From Candidatus Thalassarchaeaceae archaeon (GTDB lineage: Archaea; Thermoplasmatota; Poseidoniia; Poseidoniales; Thalassarchaeaceae): DNA of 33,697 bases. Positions 8,644 through 16,700 of this stretch are shown here, piece by piece. Location of the stretch: assembly GCA_030751995.1 (NCBI GenBank), contig JASMFB010000008.1:1-33697 (forward strand), written 5' to 3'. How positions within the stretch are numbered: position 1 is the first letter of the stretch; each line of letters opens with the position of its first letter. The notes below the pieces were generated by a model. It was not told the DNA's origin and made no database searches. It saw only the letters and a program-made list of their open reading frames with translations. Position numbers and translations under genes: made by a program.

Positions 8644-9293
8644 ATTCTCACCTCTACTCTAACCGAGGGACCCATTGAGGTCTTGATGTAGAATGAACGA
8701 ATGTTGCCAGGTCCACGCTCAAGTTTACTCATAACACGCTTCCAGACTTCCATGCCGTTCTGTGTGAGCGCATCTATACCTTGGTCGCGTGTTCCAACTA
8801 CGGTGTGAAAAGTAATCTTGTCGCGACTTCTTACAATAGCGACATCCTTCAATCCGGCTGCGATTGCACCTGGATCTGCAACGGGTGGTACTGGACGTGG
8901 CATCTTGCCACGTGGACCAAGAACTACACCGAGGAATCGACCGATTGGGCCCATGTGGGGAATTTCTGAGAGGAAGAAATCGTGCTTTCGCGCAAGTTTT
9001 CTAGCCTTTTGTCGCGTGCCACCGAGTTCCTCAATTTGTGTTGGGTCGATGACAATGATTCCCGCATCTTTGGCCTTGGTTGCCATTTCACCTTCGGCGA
9101 ACATAGCGATGCTGGGCGTACGACCCCGGCCGGCAGGGAGGCGAACTTCCTCCTGAATTCTGTTGGCTGGATTCTTCAGGTCAACATCTTTGATTGTGAA
9201 GGCAAACTCCACCGTTTCGACGAATTTTCGCTCAGGAGCCTCAGAGAGAGCCTGTTCGATTGCTTGTTTGATATTATTTTCCATTTTTCTCAC
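8640..9293 (-). CDS. rpl1: Ribosomal protein L1
   Basis: FLSEIPHMGPIGRFLGVVLGPRGKMPRPVPP and TFHTVVGTRDQ...; canonical position between L11 and P0; 4-nt overlap with P0. Confidence 0.95.
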   Translation of the reverse strand: MRKMENNIKQAIEQALSEAPERKFVETVEFAFTIKDVDLKNPANRIQEEVRLPAGRGRTPSIAMFAEGEMATKAKDAGIIVIDPTQIEELGGTRQKARKLARKHDFFLSEIPHMGPIGRFLGVVLGPRGKMPRPVPPVADPGAIAAGLKDVAIVRSRDKITFHTVVGTRDQGIDALTQNGMEVWKRVMSKLERGPGNIRSFYIKTSMGPSVRVEVRI

Positions 9294-9342
9294 CCCCGCG
9301 GTCCACGAGGGTTACCCCTCTCCCGCAATCCGTGATCTCTTC

Positions 9343-9630
9343 TCAGTTAAATTGTGAATCAAAATCTCCATTTTTTACTGCCGCAATGGCTTCCTTTGGG
9401 CGCATGCCCTCAACACTGACTCGCATGGACACACAAGTGCCCATGACTTCGAGGGCGCGAGCCTTCTGGGTCGCTCCCGTGAGTTTGTCTTTCTTGGTCT
9501 CTGAGACCTCGATGACTTGCTGGATGGTCAAGTTCTCAGTGGAGGCATCCCACGAACCATTGCACGTCTTCTGACCGAGCGTCTTGAGCACGGTGTGCGG
9601 GGTCTCATTGCGGGCTGACATTGTAAACAC
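9343..9630 (-). CDS. rpl11: Ribosomal protein L11, C-terminal domain only
   Basis: TENLTIQQVIEVSETKKDKLTGATQKARALEVMGTCVSMRVSVEGMRPKEAIAAVKNGDFDSQFN corresponds to the archaeal L11 CTD (VGNLTMEQVIKIAKMKKD...[20 protein letters not shown]...); likely start MSARNETPHTVLKTLG at 9621. Operon position is that of L11. Confidence 0.85.
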   Translation of the reverse strand: MFTMSARNETPHTVLKTLGQKTCNGSWDASTENLTIQQVIEVSETKKDKLTGATQKARALEVMGTCVSMRVSVEGMRPKEAIAAVKNGDFDSQFN

Positions 9631-9690
9631 TCCATTGAGGGGAACCGGGCGACTTTCTTCCTGTATATAACACGCGCGCGAGACCTCATT

Positions 9691-10596
9691 TTACTCATCA
9701 ACGCGCTGTGTTACGCGAACTTGATCGGCTCGAATTGTGATTGGAATTGGAATCTGCGCATCAAAGAGTTCGACAGTGACCTCTTCCTTGTTCTCAGCAA
9801 CGTTGGTGACACGAGCACGCTCACCCTTGAAGCTGGATGCTCGAATCTCGACGATGTCACCCTCCTCAATTCCAGCGGTTGCTGCCTTGGGCTCAAGATA
9901 AGGTGTCACGTCACCAAGTGGTGAGGTGCCCGGCAGAACCTTTCGACAATTCTTGAGGGGTGTCGTTCGGCCACCAGCACGACCGATGAGTTTCTCGACG
10001 TGGTGCAATGCACTCGCTTCCACGAAGACGAATCCGCGTAGCATGGGTGCACAGAGAACACCGAAGATTTCGCTCTGAATGTCTTGCAGAGAACCTGTAC
10101 CCGAGAGTCTTGCTTGAATCTCGCTTGCGACCTTTTCCTCTTGCCCCATTGTCGTCTTGAGAATGTAAAGGTAGGATGCGACGTCACCGTATAGGTCACC
10201 CAACTGAGGAATCGTGTATCGGGGTGGCCCACTGCTTGCGGCACCTGACTCAGGTTGTAATGTGGCGATGTAGCCAGGGTCGACCCATTCCGCCCCTGTA
10301 TAGAAGGAACTAGGCTCAACCTCTGTGGTTGCCGACATGAATAGAACAGGTGTCACATCATTCAGACGGTTGCCGAATTCCAAGCCACGTGCTTCTGCAC
10401 TACGAACGAAGGTAAGATTGGCCGCAGAAATACCCGTTACATCCTCGATTCGGGTTGTGATAGCGTCGATGTCCGTTGGATCAGTGATGCCATAAATGCC
10501 GTCCCATGCATCAGGGAAATCGACAGCGTCATCAGAACGCTGCATCAGCAGTACCTTGTCTTCGTGTCGAACAAAAGCAATAAATGAATCAGACAT
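9691..10596 (-). CDS. spt5: Transcription elongation factor Spt5/NusG (NGN+KOW) with N-terminal Nudix-like domain
   Basis: C-terminal part SYLYILKTTMGQEEKVASEIQARL...APMLRGFVFVEA...IEEGDIVEIRASSFKGERARVTNVAENKEEVTVELFDAQIPIPITI is NGN+KOW. N-terminal ~115 aa FIAFVRHEDKVLLMQRSDDAVDFPDAWDGIYGITDP...TRIEDVTGI resembles a Nudix fold. Confidence 0.85.
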   Translation of the reverse strand: MSDSFIAFVRHEDKVLLMQRSDDAVDFPDAWDGIYGITDPTDIDAITTRIEDVTGISAANLTFVRSAEARGLEFGNRLNDVTPVLFMSATTEVEPSSFYTGAEWVDPGYIATLQPESGAASSGPPRYTIPQLGDLYGDVASYLYILKTTMGQEEKVASEIQARLSGTGSLQDIQSEIFGVLCAPMLRGFVFVEASALHHVEKLIGRAGGRTTPLKNCRKVLPGTSPLGDVTPYLEPKAATAGIEEGDIVEIRASSFKGERARVTNVAENKEEVTVELFDAQIPIPITIRADQVRVTQRVDE

Positions 10597-10609
10597 TTCT
10601 AAATCCCCC

Positions 10610-10885
10610 TCAATTGGTTAGCCATTCAAAGAATGAAGGCAGGACATTGTCCATTAGAACCAACATCAAGAATCCGATAAAGCCGAGAACAAACATTCCT
10701 ATTCCACAGACAATACAAGTCTGGCGAAATTCAAGCGAACTAGGCTTGCGTGCCATCTTGATAATTCGGGCCCAGGAACCCTTTCCAAAGCCCCGAATCC
10801 CCGATTCTATGCTGTCTTGCCAAGCCTGAACACGGTCTTCAAATGAGCCGGTTTGCTCGCCACTTGCATCGTTCACACTGGACAT
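10610..10885 (-). CDS. secE: Preprotein translocase subunit SecE/Sec61-gamma
   Basis: SWARIIKMARKPSSLEFRQTCIVCGIGMFVLGFIGFLMLVLMD; operon position between ftsZ and spt5. Confidence 0.9.
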   Translation of the reverse strand: MSSVNDASGEQTGSFEDRVQAWQDSIESGIRGFGKGSWARIIKMARKPSSLEFRQTCIVCGIGMFVLGFIGFLMLVLMDNVLPSFFEWLTN

Positions 10886-10950
10886 GGTTCAACCTCAGAG
10901 ATGCCTCGCGACCTGACAGTCTTTCTTAAACAATGCGAGTCCGACGTAGT

Positions 10951-10963
10951 CGGCCTTAGGCCG
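10951..10963. other. Short inverted repeat between ftsZ and secE
   Basis: CGGCC-TTA-GGCCG, 9 nt beyond the ftsZ stop (minus strand). Confidence 0.4.
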
Positions 10964-10971
10964 CTAAAGCC

Positions 10972-12102
10972 TCAGTTGACGAACTCAATCGTCCTGTTTT
11001 GCAGTGTTCGGAGTTGTTGATGAGCTGCCGCGCCGAAAATCTGCTGACTCTTCACTCCAGTCAGAACGAGCATGACTCGAATCTCACTTCCCATCGAAGG
11101 ATCAACCGTTGCACCCCAGATGATTCTGGCGTAGGGGTTAATCTTCTCACGAATCTGTTGTGCACAGGCTTCCGCTTCACCCAGTGTGAGGTTGGGGCCA
11201 CCGATGACATTGACCAATGCCCCACGGGCATCGCTGACATCGATGTCGAGCAGCGGACTGTCCAATGCTTCGAAAGTCGCTTCTTGAGCTCGGTCTGGGC
11301 CACTGGCCTCTCCAAGGCCAATCATTGCCATTCCTCCACCATTCAGCATCACTGAGCGCAAGTCCTCAAAGTCGAGATTTACCAACCCTTCCTTGGTGAC
11401 CAGTTCAGTCACACCAGCAATACTACGCATAAGGAGTTCATCTGCAACTCGGAATGCGGCTTCAATTGGAAGATCTCGCACGCCATCGACAGAGAGTAAT
11501 TTCTCGTTGGGAAGAACAACCACAGTGTCGCAGACCTCCCGCAATCGCTCTAGACCCCACTCTGCATTCTGTCGTCGAAGTGTTCCTTCTGATTCGAAGG
11601 GGTAAGTCACTACGGCAATGGTCAGTGCCCCAGCATCTTTCGCCAGGCGCGCGACCACATGAGCAGAACCTGTACCAGTCCCACCCCCTAGGCCCGCTGT
11701 CACAAATGCCAAATCACAGTCTTCGATAGTATTCTGTAGGGCGCGTTCTGATTCAAAGGCGGCTTTCTCACCCTTTTCAGGATCCCCTCCGGCTCCACGA
11801 CCGCGTGCGGTCCGTCCAATCAGAATCTTGTGGTCAATGCCGACTTTGATCAAATGCTGAGCATCGGTGTTGACCGCATACCCTCGCACGGAATCCTCGT
11901 TCAGCAGTCCGGCCGCATTGAGTCGATCCACGGTGTTACCACCACAACCTCCACAACCGAAAACACGAATTCTAGGTTGGAGGGATTTCAACAATTCATG
12001 CAATTCAGCATTGTTTGCTGAAGGCACATTCTTGGCGACGGTCCCATCCGTATCACTTTCATCATCTTGCAATTCCAATACCCTATCAATTAGATGGCGC
12101 AT
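10972..12102 (-). CDS. ftsZ: Cell division protein FtsZ
   Basis: FGCGGCGGNTVDRL, AVNTDAQHL, GLGGGTGTGSAHVVARLAK and TYPFESEGTLRRQNAEWGLERLRE signatures. Confidence 0.97.
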   Translation of the reverse strand: MRHLIDRVLELQDDESDTDGTVAKNVPSANNAELHELLKSLQPRIRVFGCGGCGGNTVDRLNAAGLLNEDSVRGYAVNTDAQHLIKVGIDHKILIGRTARGRGAGGDPEKGEKAAFESERALQNTIEDCDLAFVTAGLGGGTGTGSAHVVARLAKDAGALTIAVVTYPFESEGTLRRQNAEWGLERLREVCDTVVVLPNEKLLSVDGVRDLPIEAAFRVADELLMRSIAGVTELVTKEGLVNLDFEDLRSVMLNGGGMAMIGLGEASGPDRAQEATFEALDSPLLDIDVSDARGALVNVIGGPNLTLGEAEACAQQIREKINPYARIIWGATVDPSMGSEIRVMLVLTGVKSQQIFGAAAHQQLRTLQNRTIEFVN

Positions 12103-12121
12103 GATGTCAGGCTCGCTGTCG

Positions 12122-12168
12122 GTAACATAACCGTTACGACTGAAAACAATTTGATAATGCGGTTTTCA
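12122..12168. promoter_or_regulatory. Inverted repeats in the divergent ftsZ / 12241 intergenic region
   Basis: TGAAAAC (12141-12147) / GTTTTCA (12162-12168) with 14-nt spacer, and GTAAC (12122-12126) / GTTAC (12133-12137). Confidence 0.35.
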
Positions 12169-12240
12169 TACCCTTTGAAATAATCCGAGTGATGGTTCGC
12201 AGTAACTCATTTTAATGTCAATCAAGAGGAGGGAAGACTC

Positions 12241-15200
12241 ATGTTAGAGGTCAATTCTAGCCCAATTATGCGCGCCCGCGTATTCCTCGTGCTTTTTGCC
12301 CTTCTCCTATGTTCTTGGTCGGGCACACTTGGTTCGCTTCAAGACGAGGTTTCAGAGTCTTCCGCTCCGACCAATCAGCAGCAGACTTGGAATCAAGCGA
12401 ATCGACCAATTTGGCAATCTGGTTGGAGCCCACAACTCTGGCAACCCCAACCTGCAGGAATGCTATGGGAAGTTGATTTCTCGCCAAATGGGAGATTGAT
12501 TGCCGCTGTAGACATCTCGACCAATCTACTCACTGTTTGGAATAGTACAGATGGCCGCGTTATATTCCACGCACCCCATGCCAATGCATTGGTTGACGTT
12601 GTTTGGTTAGATGATAGTCACGTTTTGGCAGCAGACAGCGGGGCTCGTTGGTATAGTTTCGAGATTATCGATGATGGAGGCGCTTGGCCGATGACTTCAA
12701 CATCATCGCGTACCGGACTATGGACGGACAATTTGAATGGAAACTATCCCGGTTCTCTCTGGGGGGTTGATATCACTAATGATCGCAGCAGAATAACGTT
12801 CTGTGGAGCCATTGATGACCCAAATATTGGTGGCGAAGTCGTCGTAGCTAATGCGCAATTCTTCATCGACGGTTCTCAACCAGATAGTGGCCACGTTCTC
12901 ACTAATGATTGGGGTACAGATTGCGCAATCTCATACAATGGAACCTTTGTTGCTGCATTGAACCGGGTAGAAGGCCCTAGTCCTGGAATGTATCATGACA
13001 CTGTCACTGGATGGGATGTCCAGGGTTCAGCCCTCACACAATCATGGACGCGCAATGTTGCCGGTGGCGAAGCGATGGCATGGGCGATCGATTTCTCTCC
13101 ACAAGGTCAAACCTACACGATTGGATATAATCGTCCAAACGAAGGAGTTGTAACTGATTTTTTCCATGAGAGCGGCGCCATCAATTGGTATGCGCCCTTA
13201 CCTCAGAACATCTCCGCTGTTCGTTGGATTCCCGATGGTTCGGGTGTCGCCGTTGCCCTTCACAATCCCGGACGTTTGTTGATGATGGATTCAGCTGGAG
13301 GCGTCCTCGCAGATTATGGGTGGCATGGCACCGTTTGGAACAACAAGCCCTACCCTGCTGATGTCACCGCAATTGCAATTGATGAAGCAGGGCTAAAAAT
13401 CGCAACATCAGGAAAAGACAGTGCTATTGAGATTCATACCATTGGAGCAAATCTACATCTGGAGATTCATCGCCGATTCAGTCCCGATTATCTTCGAGAG
13501 ATTGATTTGCATACGGCTGATCCATTCGTTGCCTTTGCCGAATCGAATGGCGTGGCCACAGTACGCGATTATCGTACAGGCAGCATCACTCAGCAATGTT
13601 TCCACCCTGATTTCGATCAACCCATAGTTGACTATCCTTTCGCGAAGAGTATCGTATTACGTGAACAACTTCTAATCGTTGGTTTCTCGGACGGCGCGAT
13701 TGTCGCTTGTGGCCAAGACGGCAAGGAGATGTGGACTTGGAACATCCCTCAAAACCATCCCTCAATGGAATCCTTTGGTCGAATTGACCTGCATCCTAGT
13801 GAACCATTTTTGGCAATATCATGGACACAGAATTACTCATCGACTGGAGTGGCCGGGAAGGTTTCAATCCTCGATATTGATCAGATGAGTGAGGTTGCAG
13901 GATGGGATTATTCCACTGAACATTGGACGATGGAATTCAGCCGGGACGGCGTCTGGCTAGCAAGTTCTGCGCAGGATGGCTCTGTTCGCCTTTGGTTGAC
14001 CGAGAATCAAGATGCAGCATTATGGTCAGATCATGGAATTCAGTATAATCATTCGAATTACACCGGTGTCATCACTTGGCATCACGAAATTCACGCACTG
14101 ATGTCTGTTGGTTGGGATGGTCAAGCCATCGTTTGGGATGCAGACAATAGTCAACAGATGCTATCATTCCAATTCACTGACGAAGGCTTCGGTGCAGTAT
14201 TCACCGATGGATCCTTCCTTGTTGTTGCCAGCGGTGATGCGTCAAATAGCGCGAGTGGCCAATTGGAATTTTATGACGGTTTGAACATGACAAAATTGGC
14301 TACCTGGGATGTCCCAGGGATTCCTCGTGGATTTGTCATGGACCATTATGGGGGCCTGATTGTCGCCAACCATACCGGTTCATGGTGGAGCCTCATCCCT
14401 GATTCAGATGGTGACGGTGTCATAGATGACAATGATGCCTTCCCTCAGAATCCACTGCAGTGGATTGATACCGATGACGATGGCTATGGTGATAACAACG
14501 CACCTGGGGCAGGAGGCGATGGTTGCCCCACAGTGTGGGGAACATCATCAATCGACCGAGGCGGTTGCCCTGATTCGGATGGTGATCAATGGTCGGATGC
14601 AGATGCAGATTGGCCTGTTTGCGTTCTTAGTGCTGGTTATGGTGACGCTTACCCTGCAGACCCCCACCAGTGGTGTGACACCGATGGAGATTCTTTTGGC
14701 GATGAATACCACTATGAAACAGACTCACTCACTAATTTGAGAGTCAACGAAAGTGGAGATGCATTCCCTGAGGATGAAAACCAATTCCGAGATCAAGATG
14801 GAGATGGAATTGGTGACAATTACTCCTACTCACTTGGGGCCGATGGTTTACGCACGAATCAGGTGGGTGATGCATTCCCTACCAATCGATTGCAACATCA
14901 AGATACGGATGGCGATGGTTGGGGTGATATCTACACTTGGTATGAAGACATGATTGGCCTTAGAATTGAGGAAGGTGACGCATTCTTCACAGATCCATTG
15001 GCTTGGTCCGATTTGGATGGCGATGGTTGCCCTACAGCTTCGGACACAGGCCTTCCAATCGATAAACATCCCGAAGACTCCACTCGGTGCGATGAGGACC
15101 TAGATTTCGATTTACCAGCGCAACTGAATCTCCATGCAGACGGAAGCGAAACCACGTGGACCATCTCTGTTGATTGGAAATCAACAATTGAAAGCACAGA

Positions 15201-15879
15201 ATCGGTTTCAATCTATGGCCTGAGTTGGAATTCAACAGAAGGAATAGAACATCTAATGTTGAATATCGAGCCCCCCGGTGCCATCCCTTGGTGGTCTGAT
15301 AATTCCCCTGATGGCGATACTGTCCACAACATGTTTGAGTACCCACGTGGAGCTACTCATGATCGCTTGACTCTCCGACTCATCAGTACATCAGAAGACG
15401 GACAACAATTGGAATCTTGGGCAAACTTCACCTATGAAATTCAAACAGGGGAGCCGCCCATCGATCCACCAGATGAACAGGAAGAGGACTGCGTTTGTAC
15501 AGAAGAGTACGCACCAGTTTGTGGTACTGATGGAACCACCTACAGCAATAATTGCAAGGCTGGATGCGAAAATATCGAGATATCACACGAGGGTGTCTGC
15601 AAGGAAACTGAAGGCGAATCCTCTGCAAGTGGTGGCCTCTCCCCAGTTGCATGGTCAGCCATCATCATTGGTTTGCTTGGAGTATTGGTTCTCGGCGTTC
15701 TGTTCATGCGTCGTTCAGAAGGAACTGAAGTTGAAACGGCTGCGGGTGTCACGCAAACTTCTGTTCACGCACCCTGCACCACTTGTGGGGGGCCTGCGCA
15801 TGAAACCATCAACAACGGCAATCGCTGGACATGGTGTCCCTCCTGCCGACAATGGTTGAACTATCTTGGAAAAGAATAG
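12241..15879 (+). CDS. Large secreted/membrane-anchored protein: WD40-like propeller, acidic calcium-binding-type repeats, Kazal domain, TM helix, C-terminal zinc ribbon
   Basis: N-terminal signal peptide (MRARVFLVLFALLLCSWSGTLG); repeated WD-type motifs; five GDAFPxxxxQxxDxDGDGxGD-type repeats; Kazal CVCTEEYAPVCGTDGTTYSNNCKAGCENIEISHEGVC (15490-15600); TM AWSAIIIGLLGVLVLGVLFM; CTTCGGPAHETINNGNRWTWCPSCRQWL. GAGGAGGG RBS upstream of 12241. Confidence 0.85.
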   Translation: MLEVNSSPIMRARVFLVLFALLLCSWSGTLGSLQDEVSESSAPTNQQQTWNQANRPIWQSGWSPQLWQPQPAGMLWEVDFSPNGRLIAAVDISTNLLTVWNSTDGRVIFHAPHANALVDVVWLDDSHVLAADSGARWYSFEIIDDGGAWPMTSTSSRTGLWTDNLNGNYPGSLWGVDITNDRSRITFCGAIDDPNIGGEVVVANAQFFIDGSQPDSGHVLTNDWGTDCAISYNGTFVAALNRVEGPSPGMYHDTVTGWDVQGSALTQSWTRNVAGGEAMAWAIDFSPQGQTYTIGYNRPNEGVVTDFFHESGAINWYAPLPQNISAVRWIPDGSGVAVALHNPGRLLMMDSAGGVLADYGWHGTVWNNKPYPADVTAIAIDEAGLKIATSGKDSAIEIHTIGANLHLEIHRRFSPDYLREIDLHTADPFVAFAESNGVATVRDYRTGSITQQCFHPDFDQPIVDYPFAKSIVLREQLLIVGFSDGAIVACGQDGKEMWTWNIPQNHPSMESFGRIDLHPSEPFLAISWTQNYSSTGVAGKVSILDIDQMSEVAGWDYSTEHWTMEFSRDGVWLASSAQDGSVRLWLTENQDAALWSDHGIQYNHSNYTGVITWHHEIHALMSVGWDGQAIVWDADNSQQMLSFQFTDEGFGAVFTDGSFLVVASGDASNSASGQLEFYDGLNMTKLATWDVPGIPRGFVMDHYGGLIVANHTGSWWSLIPDSDGDGVIDDNDAFPQNPLQWIDTDDDGYGDNNAPGAGGDGCPTVWGTSSIDRGGCPDSDGDQWSDADADWPVCVLSAGYGDAYPADPHQWCDTDGDSFGDEYHYETDSLTNLRVNESGDAFPEDENQFRDQDGDGIGDNYSYSLGADGLRTNQVGDAFPTNRLQHQDTDGDGWGDIYTWYEDMIGLRIEEGDAFFTDPLAWSDLDGDGCPTASDTGLPIDKHPEDSTRCDEDLDFDLPAQLNLHADGSETTWTISVDWKSTIESTESVSIYGLSWNSTEGIEHLMLNIEPPGAIPWWSDNSPDGDTVHNMFEYPRGATHDRLTLRLISTSEDGQQLESWANFTYEIQTGEPPIDPPDEQEEDCVCTEEYAPVCGTDGTTYSNNCKAGCENIEISHEGVCKETEGESSASGGLSPVAWSAIIIGLLGVLVLGVLFMRRSEGTEVETAAGVTQTSVHAPCTTCGGPAHETINNGNRWTWCPSCRQWLNYLGKE

Positions 15880-16677
15880 TTACGATGTTCCACCACGGGA
15901 ATACTCGTGATAATCGATCGAAGGCTGGAGTGTATCGATTGCTGCCTGAAGTTTGGCATTCGCAGCCTGTTCTCCTGCCTCAATTGAAGCAATTTGCCGA
16001 TTCAATTCACGTTTGGATGCATCGAGCGCTACCGACGCCTTTGCAGGAAGGGCCAACTCTGGTTTCAACCATCTAGATAGATTGGGGAGCAATTCTTCCA
16101 GTGGCTGTGCCTCAGTATTCTCGGGTTGTAATTGGAACGATTCACCGATACGATTGACTGGACCTACAGACGTCAATATCTTGGCCAACGCAAGGCCGGC
16201 CTTACCCGCTCCTTTGAGACTCGACTTGATGTTTTCATGGGCCTCCAATGGGCGCCAATAGGCTTCGATGAGTTGAGGTTGAACTTTCCGCGCACGCTTC
16301 CAATGACCTAGAGCCGCCCTGAGTGCACCCTCGTGCGCGCGCACGCGCCCGCGCTGCACCTCATCATCCGCTTCTTCTTTGGCTGAAGCCTTCGCCTCGG
16401 TCCGCATCCCATTGGAGTTGAGAAGTTTGACATACCGCTTTCGTGCTTTGACAAGCATCGATGCAGCGGCCCTACTCTCTTTCCATTTGGTTCGAATCTC
16501 TTGGATTTTGGCGAGGTCACGTAATGCCGTGACGAGATGACCTTGTTCTTCGAGTGTTCTCCCTTTTTTGGACAATAACAAATCACTGAGTTCTGAGGCC
16601 ATAACCTCGCTGATTTCTAGACGTCCATCTTGGACATAGCGTCGATATTGGTCAATAACCGTCGCAGGGTCTCCCAT
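15880..16677 (-). CDS. Hypothetical protein, charged, helix-rich
   Basis: 265 aa ORF; C-terminal coiled-coil-like region; stop codon abuts the convergent 12241 gene stop. Confidence 0.55.
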   Translation of the reverse strand: MGDPATVIDQYRRYVQDGRLEISEVMASELSDLLLSKKGRTLEEQGHLVTALRDLAKIQEIRTKWKESRAAASMLVKARKRYVKLLNSNGMRTEAKASAKEEADDEVQRGRVRAHEGALRAALGHWKRARKVQPQLIEAYWRPLEAHENIKSSLKGAGKAGLALAKILTSVGPVNRIGESFQLQPENTEAQPLEELLPNLSRWLKPELALPAKASVALDASKRELNRQIASIEAGEQAANAKLQAAIDTLQPSIDYHEYSRGGTS

Positions 16678-16700
16678 TCCGAACAGTAGACCACCTGGCC

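Noticed and set aside
9631-9690. Possibility that the missing L11 N-terminal domain lies upstream in another frame (simple frameshift)
   Set aside because: Only ~60 nt lie between the L11 ORF and the spt5 stop, and the spt5 3' end encodes a good KOW domain, so there is no space for a ~70-aa NTD.
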